From Paenibacillus sp. HGH0039 (GTDB lineage Bacteria; Bacillota; Bacilli; Paenibacillales; NBRC-103111): a stretch of 64,000 nt of DNA. The DNA lies in assembly GCF_000411255.1 (NCBI RefSeq), contig NZ_KE150412.1:900645-964644 (forward strand), given 5' to 3'. Below are positions 9,545-18,214 of the stretch, one piece after another; positions within the stretch are counted from its first letter, which is position 1, and the number at the start of each line of letters is the position of its first letter. The position numbers and the translations under genes are program-made. The notes under the pieces were generated by a model. That model was not told the origin of the DNA, ran no database searches, and was given only the letters and a program-made list of their open reading frames with translations.

Positions 9545-10060
9545 CTACGAGTTGAAAAAATCAGCCAGACCGGCCAGTCTCGGATCGATCCGTTCGTTCT
9601 TGCAGCCGCAGTCGCGTTCGTTGCGGTTCGTTCCGCATTCGGGACAAAGCCCTTTGCAGTCTTCCCGGCAAACCGGCGCCAGCGGCAGCTCAAGCTGTAT
9701 ATTCTCTTCAATGTAAGGGTTCAATTCCACTTTATCTTCGCGAACCAGATGAACGATCTCTTCCTCATCCTCGGAAGCCTGCGCTTCCACTTCCGGTTTC
9801 GAAGTAAAAATTTCCCGAAAGGGAATGTTCAACGTCTGCTTGAACGGAGTCAAACAACGGGAACAGCCAAACTCAAGCTCGACGGAAACACGGCCGGTTA
9901 CTTCCACGACGTCGGACGCCGCTTTCGCCTCCAGATCCGTAACGATCGGTCCTGCGGACAAAATATCCTTGCGGCCCTTCAGCAGCGTTTCGCTGTTAAG
10001 CGATTCGCGGATGGCAACAGGCTGTCCTTTGGCCATGATGTCTTTAAGTTGAATCCACAT
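9545..10060 (-). CDS. YceD family (DUF177) protein, rRNA-accumulation factor-like
   Basis: A 171-residue YceD/DUF177 protein (YlbN in B. subtilis). The family is tied to 23S rRNA accumulation and is almost always next to rpmF, as here. The protein has a CSRC pair near residue 65 and a C-terminal Cys cluster (CREDC, CPEC, CGC) that looks metal-binding. A GAGGTGATAA ribosome site precedes the ATG. The molecular function of the family is not settled; the ribosome link comes mainly from context and work in other bacteria. Confidence 0.9.
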   Translation of the reverse strand: MWIQLKDIMAKGQPVAIRESLNSETLLKGRKDILSAGPIVTDLEAKAASDVVEVTGRVSVELEFGCSRCLTPFKQTLNIPFREIFTSKPEVEAQASEDEEEIVHLVREDKVELNPYIEENIQLELPLAPVCREDCKGLCPECGTNRNERDCGCKNERIDPRLAGLADFFNS

Positions 10061-10119
10061 GTTTTTATCACCTCAAACAAACAAAGATAATTATAGCTAT
10101 TATTCTTCCGGTTTGTCAA

Positions 10120-11304
10120 TCATTTCGGAGGAAGCTCCGCCAAATACTTTAGGGCGTCGTCCATCGTCGCGACGGGAACGATCTTCATCTTCGTTCCGAT
10201 TTCCTTGGCGCGGGCCAAAGCATCCGTGTAATTGTAGATCGTACCTTTGTCTGTTTTGAGATCCTGGGGAGCAAAAAAGATTTCGGCTCCTTCGCGGTCG
10301 GCCGCGATGATTTTATGCTTGATACCGCCGATAACGCCTACTTTGCCGTCCGTGTCGATCGTTCCGGTTCCCGCGATTTTGTGCCCCTTCGTGATGTCCT
10401 CGGGGAGCAGCTGGTTGTAAATCTCCAAGGAAAACATCAGACCTGCCGACGGTCCGCCTATTTCGCCCGCTTTAATGGTAACCTGCTTGGAGGGATCGTC
10501 CGCCTGGACACTTTGCATTTCGGCCATCGTAATCCCGATTCCCACGCGGCTCTTGCCCGTGTCTTTATCGGGCGGCAGCTTGGCCAGCGTGAGCGGCGCC
10601 GTCATCTCTTTATTTCCGCGGATGAAGGTCAGCGTAACGGTGTCTCCTTCTTTCTTGTTTTCCAGAAAGGCAAAAAGATCCTGAGAAGTTTGGATCTTCT
10701 TCTCGTCCGCTTTGGTGACCTTGTCTCCGGCCTGCATCACTTTCTCCGCGGGAAGACCCGGCGAGAGGCCCGTGACCATGACGCCCTCTCCTTTTATATG
10801 GAAAGGAACGCCCGCCTTCTTGTAAGCGGTCTGGATCGCGTCGCTTTGGGAAGTCAGCATGACGAACTGCTGCTGCTGGCTGTAATCTTTCTCGGACATC
10901 CCCCGGAGGACATCTTTCTTGAGCTGAAGTTCGTCGTATTTGTTGGCCAAGGACCACAGATACGTCACTACGTTCGCATTGGCCACCCGGACCGTAACGA
11001 GCATAAGCGAGCCTTTCTCATCGGTATTGTCGCTCTTGGGGACGCTGACCATCGGGTGCACGGCCTCAGCCGTACCGGGCATATAAATAAAAAAAGGCAG
11101 AGGAACGTAAAACAGGATAACAAAACAGAGAAAGCCGACAAGAAGCGACGTAAAAAAACGCCTGGAACGCCTCTGCGGATGCGCCCGGCGGATGACGGGC
11201 CTCTCCCGGACATTGTCCCCGTTCTCGAAGCCGGTTTCCCGTTCGCGTTCTTCTTGTCCCTGTTCGTCGTTGTAACGCTGGTTTTCATGATCTTTGTCGT
11301 TCAT
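10120..11304 (-). CDS. ylbL: SepM/YlbL-type membrane PDZ-Lon serine protease
   Basis: Membrane-anchored serine protease of the SepM/YlbL family. A hydrophilic N-terminus of about 50 residues comes first, then a membrane helix at about 51-73, a PDZ domain at about 165-240 (GVMVTGLSPGLPAEKVMQAGD), and a C-terminal Lon-type proteolytic domain. The catalytic Ser286 lies in GGPSAGLMF; the partner lysine is probably Lys329 in GGIKHKIIAA. YlbL in B. subtilis takes part in recovery from DNA damage, degrading a checkpoint inhibitor. The protein has 394 residues; the charged N-tail is longer than usual, so a later start is possible, but GGGAGGGAA precedes this ATG. ylbJ is divergent. Confidence 0.93.
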   Translation of the reverse strand: MNDKDHENQRYNDEQGQEERERETGFENGDNVRERPVIRRAHPQRRSRRFFTSLLVGFLCFVILFYVPLPFFIYMPGTAEAVHPMVSVPKSDNTDEKGSLMLVTVRVANANVVTYLWSLANKYDELQLKKDVLRGMSEKDYSQQQQFVMLTSQSDAIQTAYKKAGVPFHIKGEGVMVTGLSPGLPAEKVMQAGDKVTKADEKKIQTSQDLFAFLENKKEGDTVTLTFIRGNKEMTAPLTLAKLPPDKDTGKSRVGIGITMAEMQSVQADDPSKQVTIKAGEIGGPSAGLMFSLEIYNQLLPEDITKGHKIAGTGTIDTDGKVGVIGGIKHKIIAADREGAEIFFAPQDLKTDKGTIYNYTDALARAKEIGTKMKIVPVATMDDALKYLAELPPK

Positions 11305-11433
11305 TTCAAGGGTTCCCTCCCGTTCCGTTTCCGAAAATCGGAGAATGGATGTTTGTTAGTGTATGCGGGGCGGGCTTGGTCTAAACATCTTCGGTCCGGC
11401 GTACACATGTAGCAAACGAATCGAGGTGTTTAC

Positions 11434-12885
11434 ATGCCGAAATCCCTAACGCACCGCGGCGGCGGGTATCGTACCACGCTTCTGCTCGGCAGTCTTGCGG
11501 CCGCCCTGGTCGCGTCGATTATCGCTTTTCCGGACAAGGCGCTCCAGGCATCTCTGGAGGGCATCACGATCTGGTGGAACATCGTATTTCCGGCGCTGCT
11601 GCCGTTTATGATTCTTACCGAGCTACTGCTCGGTTTCGGTGTCGTTCACGCCCTCGGCACCCTGCTGGAGCCGCTCGCGCGGCTCCTGCTCCGCCTGCCG
11701 GGCACGGGCGGTCTGGCGCTCGCCGCGGGAGCCCTGGGCGGATTTCCGAGCGGCGCCCTCTTCACGGCCAAGCTCCGCGGCCGGAAGCTGCTTACGCGCG
11801 GCGAAGGCGAGCGCCTGCTGGCGCTGTCGCATCTGGCAAGCCCGGTGCTGATCGTCACCGTGATCGGCACCGGGTTCCTGCACAGCCCGCGCCTGGGGCT
11901 TCTGCTGGCCGGCGTGCATTACGGCGGCGCACTGCTGCTTGGCTTCGTGCTGCCTTCGCAGAAGAAGCCGGCGGGCGCGCCTGCGCCGGGGCAGCCTGAA
12001 TCCGCGGACGGAGCCGGGGATTCGGGGGGAGCCGCCGGCGGGTCCGCCGCGGAGCCTGCCCGCGCGCACACGGGCTCGGGCGACGCGCGGGGGCGTGCCG
12101 TGCGGGCGGACGCGCCTGCGCCCGGCGGCGAGGCGCCGCCCGTGAAGCGCCGCGGGGCGGGAAGCGGTGCCTCCGGCGCTCCCCTGTGGCGGCAGGCCGC
12201 AGGCAGCCTGGTCCGCGCCCGCAGCGAGGACGGCCGCGCGTTCGGCCAGCTGCTCGGCGAGGCCGTGACAGCTTCGGTGCAGTCGCTGATGGTCATCGGC
12301 GGCTATATTATGATTTTCTCCGTCATCATTCACATGCTGACTATGCCGGATATGCTCCAAGCCGCAGGCGGGCTCCTCGGACTGCCCGTAGGGCCGGACC
12401 TGCTGCATCATCTGGCCTCCGGCTTGTTCGAGCTTCACTTGGGCGCTCATGCCGCGGCGGGTGAGCAGGCGCTTCCACAAGGCATCAAACTCGCCTTAAT
12501 CGCAGCTTTTCTCGGCTTCGGCGGATTATCTTCCCACGCACAGGCCCTGAGCGCCGCCTACGGCGCCGGTCTGCGGTATCTCCCTTTTCTGATGGCGCGT
12601 CTGCTTCATGCCTGCTTTTCGTACCTGCTTGTTCTCCTGTTATGGCGTTTCACAAGCGGGTTGTTTCCATCTGTGCCTTCCGGACGGCAAACGCTCGAAG
12701 TCTCGGGAACTCTGTCCCCTATAGCTAGGACAGGAGAAGGGGCTTTGTTTTCTTCCTTGAGCATTTGGATGCCTGCCTTCGCGCAGCTTGGCTTTCTTCT
12801 GCTCGTGCTGGCTGCAGGCTGCATTCTGTCCTATGCACTGCATGCATTTGCGCAGCGAAGACTCCATACGGGCCCTAAAGCCTGA
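11434..12885 (+). CDS. ylbJ: Sporulation integral membrane protein YlbJ
   Basis: Polytopic membrane protein of the YlbJ family, needed for proper spore formation in B. subtilis. Hydrophobic helices with a nucleoside-transporter-like Gate pattern occupy about residues 14-175 and 275-480, with GGFPSGAL at 102-109 in the first half. Residues 177-265 (nt 11962-12228) form a hydrophilic, Ala/Gly/Pro/Arg-rich insert of very high GC that splits the two halves. This makes the protein 483 residues, against about 408 in B. subtilis. GAGGTG precedes the ATG. The exact biochemical role of the family is unknown. Confidence 0.9.
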   Translation: MPKSLTHRGGGYRTTLLLGSLAAALVASIIAFPDKALQASLEGITIWWNIVFPALLPFMILTELLLGFGVVHALGTLLEPLARLLLRLPGTGGLALAAGALGGFPSGALFTAKLRGRKLLTRGEGERLLALSHLASPVLIVTVIGTGFLHSPRLGLLLAGVHYGGALLLGFVLPSQKKPAGAPAPGQPESADGAGDSGGAAGGSAAEPARAHTGSGDARGRAVRADAPAPGGEAPPVKRRGAGSGASGAPLWRQAAGSLVRARSEDGRAFGQLLGEAVTASVQSLMVIGGYIMIFSVIIHMLTMPDMLQAAGGLLGLPVGPDLLHHLASGLFELHLGAHAAAGEQALPQGIKLALIAAFLGFGGLSSHAQALSAAYGAGLRYLPFLMARLLHACFSYLLVLLLWRFTSGLFPSVPSGRQTLEVSGTLSPIARTGEGALFSSLSIWMPAFAQLGFLLLVLAAGCILSYALHAFAQRRLHTGPKA

Positions 12886-12934
12886 CAGGCCCTTAAAAGA
12901 AGGAGGAAGCCTGCGCCCGGCAGCCTTCCTGGAC

Positions 12935-14048
<1,114 letters not shown>

Positions 14049-14090
14049 ACGCTGAATTCCCCATTGTAATGTTCTTGTCGGTTTTCTGTT

Positions 14091-14120
14091 ATCGTACCAC
14101 AATCTTTGTTCGTTGCACAA
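14091..14120 (-). promoter_or_regulatory. Candidate SigA promoter of rsmD-coaD
   Basis: On the minus strand TTGTGC (14115-14120) is separated by 18 nt from TACGAT (14091-14096). It points at rsmD and stands back to back with the plus-strand promoter at 14128-14156. Confidence 0.5.
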
Positions 14121-14127
14121 AAAGGCT

Positions 14128-14156
14128 TTGAAAAAAATTTCCTGTCCGTGTATAGC
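14128..14156 (+). promoter_or_regulatory. SigA-type promoter of the candidate small RNA
   Basis: TTGAAA (14128-14133), a 17-nt spacer and TATAGC (14151-14156). Predicted transcription start near 14163. No coding sequence follows before a terminator at 14272-14306. Confidence 0.6.
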
Positions 14157-14162
14157 CTGTCT

Positions 14163-14306
14163 TTTTTTCGGATATGATTGAATTATCGACATCAAAAGTG
14201 TCGTAGACAACCGCGGAGAAGACTTACGTTTCCCCATAAGCTCTTCGTCCGGTTTCTCCTCTCCCATGAAAGGCCCTCGTAGTGATACGGGGGCCGATTT
14301 TTATTT
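14163..14306 (+). ncRNA. Candidate ~140-nt intergenic small RNA or leader
   Basis: Between a good promoter and a strong terminator lies a transcript without a plausible reading frame but with ordered structure. Hairpin 1 is CGACA/TGTCG (14187-14203). Hairpin 2 pairs GGAGAAGACTTA with TAAGCTCTTCGTCC (14215-14250), with one bulge on each side of TCTTC. An unpaired pyrimidine stretch TTTCTCCTCTCCC (about 14253-14265) follows, then terminator hairpin GGCCCTCG/CGGGGGCC (14272-14295) with GATTTTTATTT. The C-rich loop resembles those used by Gram-positive regulatory RNAs to pair with Shine-Dalgarno sequences. I recognise no known family. Confidence 0.5.
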
Positions 14307-14379
14307 CCTGATAGCTGTTGCCGCCGCTCTCGCGATCGTGTTCCAAACCCCGTTCGGAGGGTTAAATGAGCAAGAACTT

Positions 14380-14424
14380 AGTTGCAAAACGGGGTCTCTT
14401 TTGGTTTGGACGGAAAGATTGGTT
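14380..14424 (+). promoter_or_regulatory. SigA-type promoter of the GNAT gene
   Basis: The -35 TTGGTT and -10 TATAAT are separated by 17 nt (roughly 14401-14429). The promoter follows directly on a hairpin with arms CCCCGTT and AACGGGG around 14347-14396 that could end upstream transcription. Confidence 0.55.
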
Positions 14425-14506
14425 ATAATGAAACGTTCCTCTTTAATTTAAAATCCCCGCTCCGTATGATAGAGACTAATCCAAACGATCCCATGAGGTG
14501 ACTATT

Positions 14507-14974
14507 TTGAACGAAGGCTTTATTACAACCCTAGATTTTCAAGACACGGAGCTCGTACGCAGTCTGTATGAATTACAGCGGGCCTCTTACTTGATTGAAG
14601 CTAAACTTATCGATTTCTATGAGATTCCGCCGTTAAAAGAGACTTTCGAAGAATTTCTGACATGCGGCGAAGAGTTTAGAGGTTATTTCCTTGACAATCA
14701 GCTCGCGGGAGCCGTTTCCTGTACGGTTGAGGAGAAAACGGTCACGATTTGCCGGATGGTCGTCCACCCGGATCATTTCAAGAAGGGCATCGCCCAGCAG
14801 CTTTTAAACACGCTGGAGTCCGACATGGGTCACGTCCCCCTATTCAAAGTAGCAACGGGAAAGGACAACGTTCCGGCGAAAAATTTGTATTTGAAAAACG
14901 GCTACAAGCATGAACGCGACCTGGAAGTCGCACCGGATTTTTACATCAGCTTTTTTCAAAAGACGGTCAGTTAA
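14507..14974 (+). CDS. GNAT family N-acetyltransferase
   Basis: Acetyl-CoA-dependent N-acetyltransferase of the GNAT fold, about 155 residues; the substrate cannot be told. The core is visible as VTICRMVVHPDHFKKGIAQQLL, where the acetyl-CoA-binding (Q/R)xxGx(G/A) region reads KKGIAQQ, and the C-terminal AKNLYLKNGYKHERD is the usual beta5/alpha4 end. I chose the TTG at 14507 because GAGGTG lies 6 nt upstream; the in-frame GTG at 14498 is part of that site. A single-gene unit with its own promoter and terminator. Confidence 0.85.
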   Translation: MNEGFITTLDFQDTELVRSLYELQRASYLIEAKLIDFYEIPPLKETFEEFLTCGEEFRGYFLDNQLAGAVSCTVEEKTVTICRMVVHPDHFKKGIAQQLLNTLESDMGHVPLFKVATGKDNVPAKNLYLKNGYKHERDLEVAPDFYISFFQKTVS

Positions 14975-15025
14975 GTATTTTCCCGGACGACGGGGGTAGC
15001 TCCTGCAACAACCGCAAACCGAACA

Positions 15026-15060
15026 AAACCGCCTCGCTAAACGGGGCGGTTTGTTTTTCT
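15026..15060. terminator. Bidirectional terminator between the GNAT and flavin reductase-like genes
   Basis: AAACCGCC (15026-15033) pairs with GGCGGTTT (15045-15052), followed by a T-run on the plus strand and TTTTG on the minus strand. It lies between convergent genes. Confidence 0.8.
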
Positions 15061-15077
15061 CTTATGCACGAACGGGT

Positions 15078-15635
15078 CTATCCGAACAGATGCTGCGCTT
15101 CTTTCGTGTTCTCCTGCACGATACGATAGGTAGACCTTCCCATATACAAGGGAATTTGAAGTTTGCCCAAATCAGGCAGGCCATTGTCCAAAAACAATTC
15201 CTCGTCCTTGTACCGCTGGAGAATTTCTCCGGCGATCCATTCGTGGTCCCCGTAAGTCCGGATCTCCATGACTCTGCACTCGTAGGCATAGTACGCATCC
15301 CTCAAAACAGGAATATCAGCCGCAAGTCCGTCGTCATAAGCAATGCCGAACTCCTTGTACTTGTCCATGTCTCTTCCGCTGAACGTTCCTACCGCCTGTA
15401 TGAGCTCCGACCGGGAACCCGGAAGAAAATGAACCCCGAACACGCCGCTTTTTTCAATTAGAGAGTAGGTATGGGTCTCTTTCCTTAAAGAAATCCCGTA
15501 TATGCCGGGAGAGGAACCTATGTACGTGTGCCAGCCGGAAGCCATCACATTTTGCCGGCCTCCATGGCGTGAAGTCACGACGGCAACCATCCCCGGATAA
15601 CTGTACCATGCCTGATCGTCCGTAGGTGTTCTCAT
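15078..15635 (-). CDS. Flavin reductase-like (FMN-binding) protein
   Basis: About 185 residues with the flavin reductase-like FMN-binding split-barrel pattern: GMVAVVTSRHGGRQNVMASGWHTYIG, where backbone and Ser/Thr side chains bind FMN, then SPGIYGISLRKETHTYSLI and SGVFGVHFLP. Such proteins reduce or carry flavin, often as partners of monooxygenases; the partner is not apparent here. The ATG at 15633-15635 follows a GGGGG ribosome site; the frame is open 12 codons further upstream. A stand-alone minus-strand gene. Confidence 0.8.
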   Translation of the reverse strand: MRTPTDDQAWYSYPGMVAVVTSRHGGRQNVMASGWHTYIGSSPGIYGISLRKETHTYSLIEKSGVFGVHFLPGSRSELIQAVGTFSGRDMDKYKEFGIAYDDGLAADIPVLRDAYYAYECRVMEIRTYGDHEWIAGEILQRYKDEELFLDNGLPDLGKLQIPLYMGRSTYRIVQENTKEAQHLFG

Positions 15636-15701
15636 AATAACCCCCTTTCCGGTCTCAGCCGCCATTCGCAAGCGGACCTTTTCCGATGCTTCCGCAAACA
15701 G

Positions 15702-16256
15702 TTAAGGCAGTTTTTTGACACCCATCACATGATCGAGCGGGATAAACCCGATCTTCCGGCTGTCATCGCTGTGGTTGCGGTTATCTCCCATCACGAAAAC
15801 ATGGCCTTCCGGCACCGTCCACTTATGATCGGAAACGAACTCCATCGTTTCTTTTATGTACGGCTCCTCGAGCACTTGACCGTTCCGGTACACCTGATGA
15901 TCTTTGAACTCCAGAACGTCCCCCGCTTTGCCGATCACTCTTTTGACGTAAAAGGTTCTCTCATTCGCGCTTCCTGTAATCAGCTGAATGACCGGCTGTT
16001 CCATAAAGCTGTCCTTAAACGTACGCGGACGGTCCACCCGGCTGTCGATGACGACAATGTCCCCGTATGCCGGTTCCTGAGCAAGGGTATGCACCAGTTT
16101 GGAGATATAAATGCGCTCCTCGTCCTGAAGCGTGGGCTCCATGGAATGCCCGTCAACTTTGTAGGGCTGGAAAACGAAAATACCGATAAACAGGACGAGG
16201 ACAAACGAAACGCCGATAGACCCGGCCCAACCCATCGCTTCCTTGAAAATTTTCAC
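15702..16256 (-). CDS. lepB: Type I signal peptidase
   Basis: Membrane-bound Ser/Lys protease that removes signal peptides from exported proteins. One N-terminal membrane helix (about residues 11-31) is followed by the catalytic Ser38 in GHSMEPTL and Lys105 in YVKRVIG, then the conserved GDNRNHSDDSRKIG. 184 residues, the small Gram-positive (Sip) type. It starts with GTG after an AAGGAAG ribosome site. Several paralogues are usual in Bacillales, so the specific sip letter cannot be given. Confidence 0.95.
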   Translation of the reverse strand: MKIFKEAMGWAGSIGVSFVLVLFIGIFVFQPYKVDGHSMEPTLQDEERIYISKLVHTLAQEPAYGDIVVIDSRVDRPRTFKDSFMEQPVIQLITGSANERTFYVKRVIGKAGDVLEFKDHQVYRNGQVLEEPYIKETMEFVSDHKWTVPEGHVFVMGDNRNHSDDSRKIGFIPLDHVMGVKKLP

Positions 16257-16365
16257 TAAGACATCTTCCTTTCTAAACCTTATTCCCTAAATTATACCAC
16301 GCTCTTAGGCATCTTGCGAAAAACGGCGCACCGGTACTTCGTCTGTCTATCCCCACCTGTTTCCA

Positions 16366-16395
16366 TTGCTTTCACCCGCCCTCCTGGTGTATAAT
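16366..16395 (+). promoter_or_regulatory. SigA-type promoter of the antiporter transcript
   Basis: TTGCTT (16366-16371), an 18-nt spacer and a perfect TATAAT (16390-16395). Predicted start near 16402, which leaves a leader of about 140 nt before the coding region. Confidence 0.65.
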
Positions 16396-16401
16396 TGTAG
16401 C

Positions 16402-16490
16402 AACTTAAAATTGCAGTTCCCGGAGGAGCCTGTCACCAAGGCCTTGCTATGTCTACATAGCGGGTTTTGGTAACGGGCTCTTTTTGCATG
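16402..16490 (+). promoter_or_regulatory. Attenuator-like leader of the cation antiporter gene
   Basis: Downstream of the promoter the RNA folds into a long interrupted hairpin: GAGCC/GGCTC (16426-16430 and 16476-16480), ACCAA/TTGGT (16435-16439 and 16467-16471) and GCTATGT/ACATAGC (16446-16452 and 16455-16461). It ends in TTTTT (16481-16485). It is a full terminator about 60 nt upstream of the gene and is not preceded by another gene, the layout of a premature-termination switch. No known riboswitch class was recognised; a cation-sensing element would fit the gene but is a guess. Confidence 0.55.
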
Positions 16491-16542
16491 CTTTTACGGA
16501 TTCCGGGACTACAATAAGAAAGCAAGGAGTGTGAGGCGGTAC

Positions 16543-17703
16543 GTGCTAATTTTTCAACTGGCTATTATTTTGCTCGCGTCGAAACTGGCCGGGGATATCA
16601 GTGTCCGGCTGGGTCAGCCTTCGGTTCTCGGAAAGCTTCTTATCGGGATTGTGCTGGGACCTAATCTTCTCGGACTTGTGTCGAATACGGATGTGCTGCA
16701 GGAAATCAGTCAAATCGGGGTCATTCTGCTGATGTTCATCGCGGGCCTCGAAACCGATACGGAGGAGTTTAAACGTACGGGCAAAGCCTCTGGTTACGTC
16801 GGAATCGCCGGCATTATCGTCCCGTTCGGCCTCGGTTATCTCGCCGGCATCCTGCTGAATCAATCTCCGCTGGAAGCTTCGTTTCTCGGCCTTCTCCTGT
16901 CCGCGACCAGCGTCAGCATCTCGGTCCAGGCGCTCAAGGAGATGGGCAAGCTGAAGTCCAGAGAAGGAACGACCATCCTCGGAGCGGCTGTCATCGACGA
17001 TGTGCTGGTCATCATCGCGCTCGCTTTTCTGATGAGCATGGCGGGCGGAGACGTTAATTTAGGCCTGATTGTCGTGAAAAAAGTCGTTTTCTTCGCGGCC
17101 GCTCTTCTTTTCGCCTGGAAGGCGGTCCCTTGGATCTTGAAAAAATTCGCTCCCCTTCGTGTCACGGAGACGGTACTCTCCGCCGCTCTTATCATCTGCT
17201 TCGGTTACGCCTATTTTGCGGAATATGCCGGAGTTGCGGCCATTATCGGCGCTTATATCGCCGGAGTCGCCATCAGCCTGACGAATTACAAGCACGAAGT
17301 GTTCGAAAAAGTGGAGACGATCAGCTACTCCATCTTCGTTCCCGTTTTCTTCACGTCCATCGGAATTACCGTGCAATTTCAGGGAATCTCCTCTTCGATC
17401 GGGCTTATCGTGATCCTCAGTCTTCTTGCCATCGCGACGAAGCTGGCCGGTTCCGCCATCGGCGCCAGACTTGCCGGATTCAAGTGGCGCAGTTCTCTAG
17501 CCATCGGTGCAGCCATGGTATCCCGCGGCGAAGTCGCCTTGATTATTGCCGCCATCGGTCAGGAGTCCGGACTGCTTTCCGAAGAAATGTTCGCGGTCAT
17601 TGTCGTGGTCGTTCTCGTGACAACTATCGTCACCCCGCCGATGATGAAGCTCTTTTTCAGCGAAAAGAGCGCCCCTGCCGCGGCACGGAATACCGCCGAG
17701 TAA
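16543..17703 (+). CDS. Cation:proton antiporter (CPA2/Kef-type, membrane domain only)
   Basis: Sodium/hydrogen exchanger family protein of about 386 residues with some 12 membrane helices. The start LIFQLAIILLASKLAGDISVRLGQPSVLGK is typical of CPA2 members. The paired aspartates Asp152-Asp153 (GAAVIDDVLVII) are the expected ion/proton-binding residues. There is no C-terminal RCK/TrkA-N domain, so gating must come from elsewhere or be absent. A GTG at 16543 is chosen for its family-like N-terminus, with AAGGAG upstream; GTG at 16531 is the alternative. K+ or Na+ specificity cannot be told. Confidence 0.88.
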   Translation: MLIFQLAIILLASKLAGDISVRLGQPSVLGKLLIGIVLGPNLLGLVSNTDVLQEISQIGVILLMFIAGLETDTEEFKRTGKASGYVGIAGIIVPFGLGYLAGILLNQSPLEASFLGLLLSATSVSISVQALKEMGKLKSREGTTILGAAVIDDVLVIIALAFLMSMAGGDVNLGLIVVKKVVFFAAALLFAWKAVPWILKKFAPLRVTETVLSAALIICFGYAYFAEYAGVAAIIGAYIAGVAISLTNYKHEVFEKVETISYSIFVPVFFTSIGITVQFQGISSSIGLIVILSLLAIATKLAGSAIGARLAGFKWRSSLAIGAAMVSRGEVALIIAAIGQESGLLSEEMFAVIVVVVLVTTIVTPPMMKLFFSEKSAPAAARNTAE

Positions 17704-17720
17704 TTTGCGCCTGACACAAA

Positions 17721-17763
17721 AAAACGCCTCTCAGCCCGTTAGAATCGGCTGAGAGGCGTTTTT
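17721..17763. terminator. Bidirectional terminator
   Basis: AAAACGCCTCTCAGCC pairs perfectly with GGCTGAGAGGCGTTTT around a 10-nt loop, with A- and T-runs on the outer sides. It ends the antiporter gene and can also serve the convergent gene at 17856. Confidence 0.85.
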
Positions 17764-17766
17764 GCA

Positions 17767-17849
17767 CACCGCGCGCAAGCTTCCGCTTACGCGGTGCAGC
17801 GTCGCATGACCGGGCACCCGCATGCGTGCAAGGCTTCCGGCGCGCGGTG
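17767..17849. repeat. Short GC-rich inverted repeat
   Basis: CACCGCGCGC (17767-17776) is repeated inverted as GCGCGCGGTG (17840-17849), each followed by AAGCTTC-like sequence. The stretch is downstream of the 17856 gene. Function unknown; it might extend the terminator. Confidence 0.4.
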
Positions 17850-17855
17850 CAAGCT

Positions 17856-18164
17856 TCACGAAGTCTCGCATAACGCGCGGCGTGAAGCCGGGGAAACGTT
17901 CCGGCTTTCCACGACCTCGAAGTGGTAGATCGTGTTCCGGGTGAGCACCCGGAACTCCGCTCCGTCCCGGTCGATGGCTTGAACCCGGGTTGTCTGGAAA
18001 GACCGGAAATCGTCCACCCGGCAGAGTACCATGGAACTTCCCACTTCCGTGGGTTTCATTTCTTGCAGGATGGTTCCGAGCATTTGATCGTATCGGAATG
18101 AGGTGGCGCGTTTAGGCGTCATACCGTCATTTTCATAAATTTGCAGCAGTTTAAGGTAACTCAT
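17856..18164 (-). CDS. Hypothetical protein, 102 residues
   Basis: Not recognised. A 102-residue protein without membrane segments or a signal peptide, basic and mixed alpha/beta in look. It has a middle part VGSSMVLCRVDDFRSFQTTRV and a C-terminal part FRVLTRNTIYHFEVVESR that reads like a small beta-barrel. A good ribosome site (GGAGGG, 6 nt from ATG) supports it as a real gene. It follows the histidine kinase gene by 50 bp in the same direction and may share its transcript. Confidence 0.7.
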   Translation of the reverse strand: MSYLKLLQIYENDGMTPKRATSFRYDQMLGTILQEMKPTEVGSSMVLCRVDDFRSFQTTRVQAIDRDGAEFRVLTRNTIYHFEVVESRNVSPASRRALCETS

Positions 18165-18214
18165 CTTCGTCCCTCCTCATTTGAAGGTATGCCCGCAGCC
18201 CTTATTCTATCCGG

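Noticed and set aside
14266-14451. Small plus-strand frame of 61 codons before the GNAT gene
   Set aside because: Starts inside a terminator hairpin, has no ribosome site, and covers a second hairpin and a promoter.
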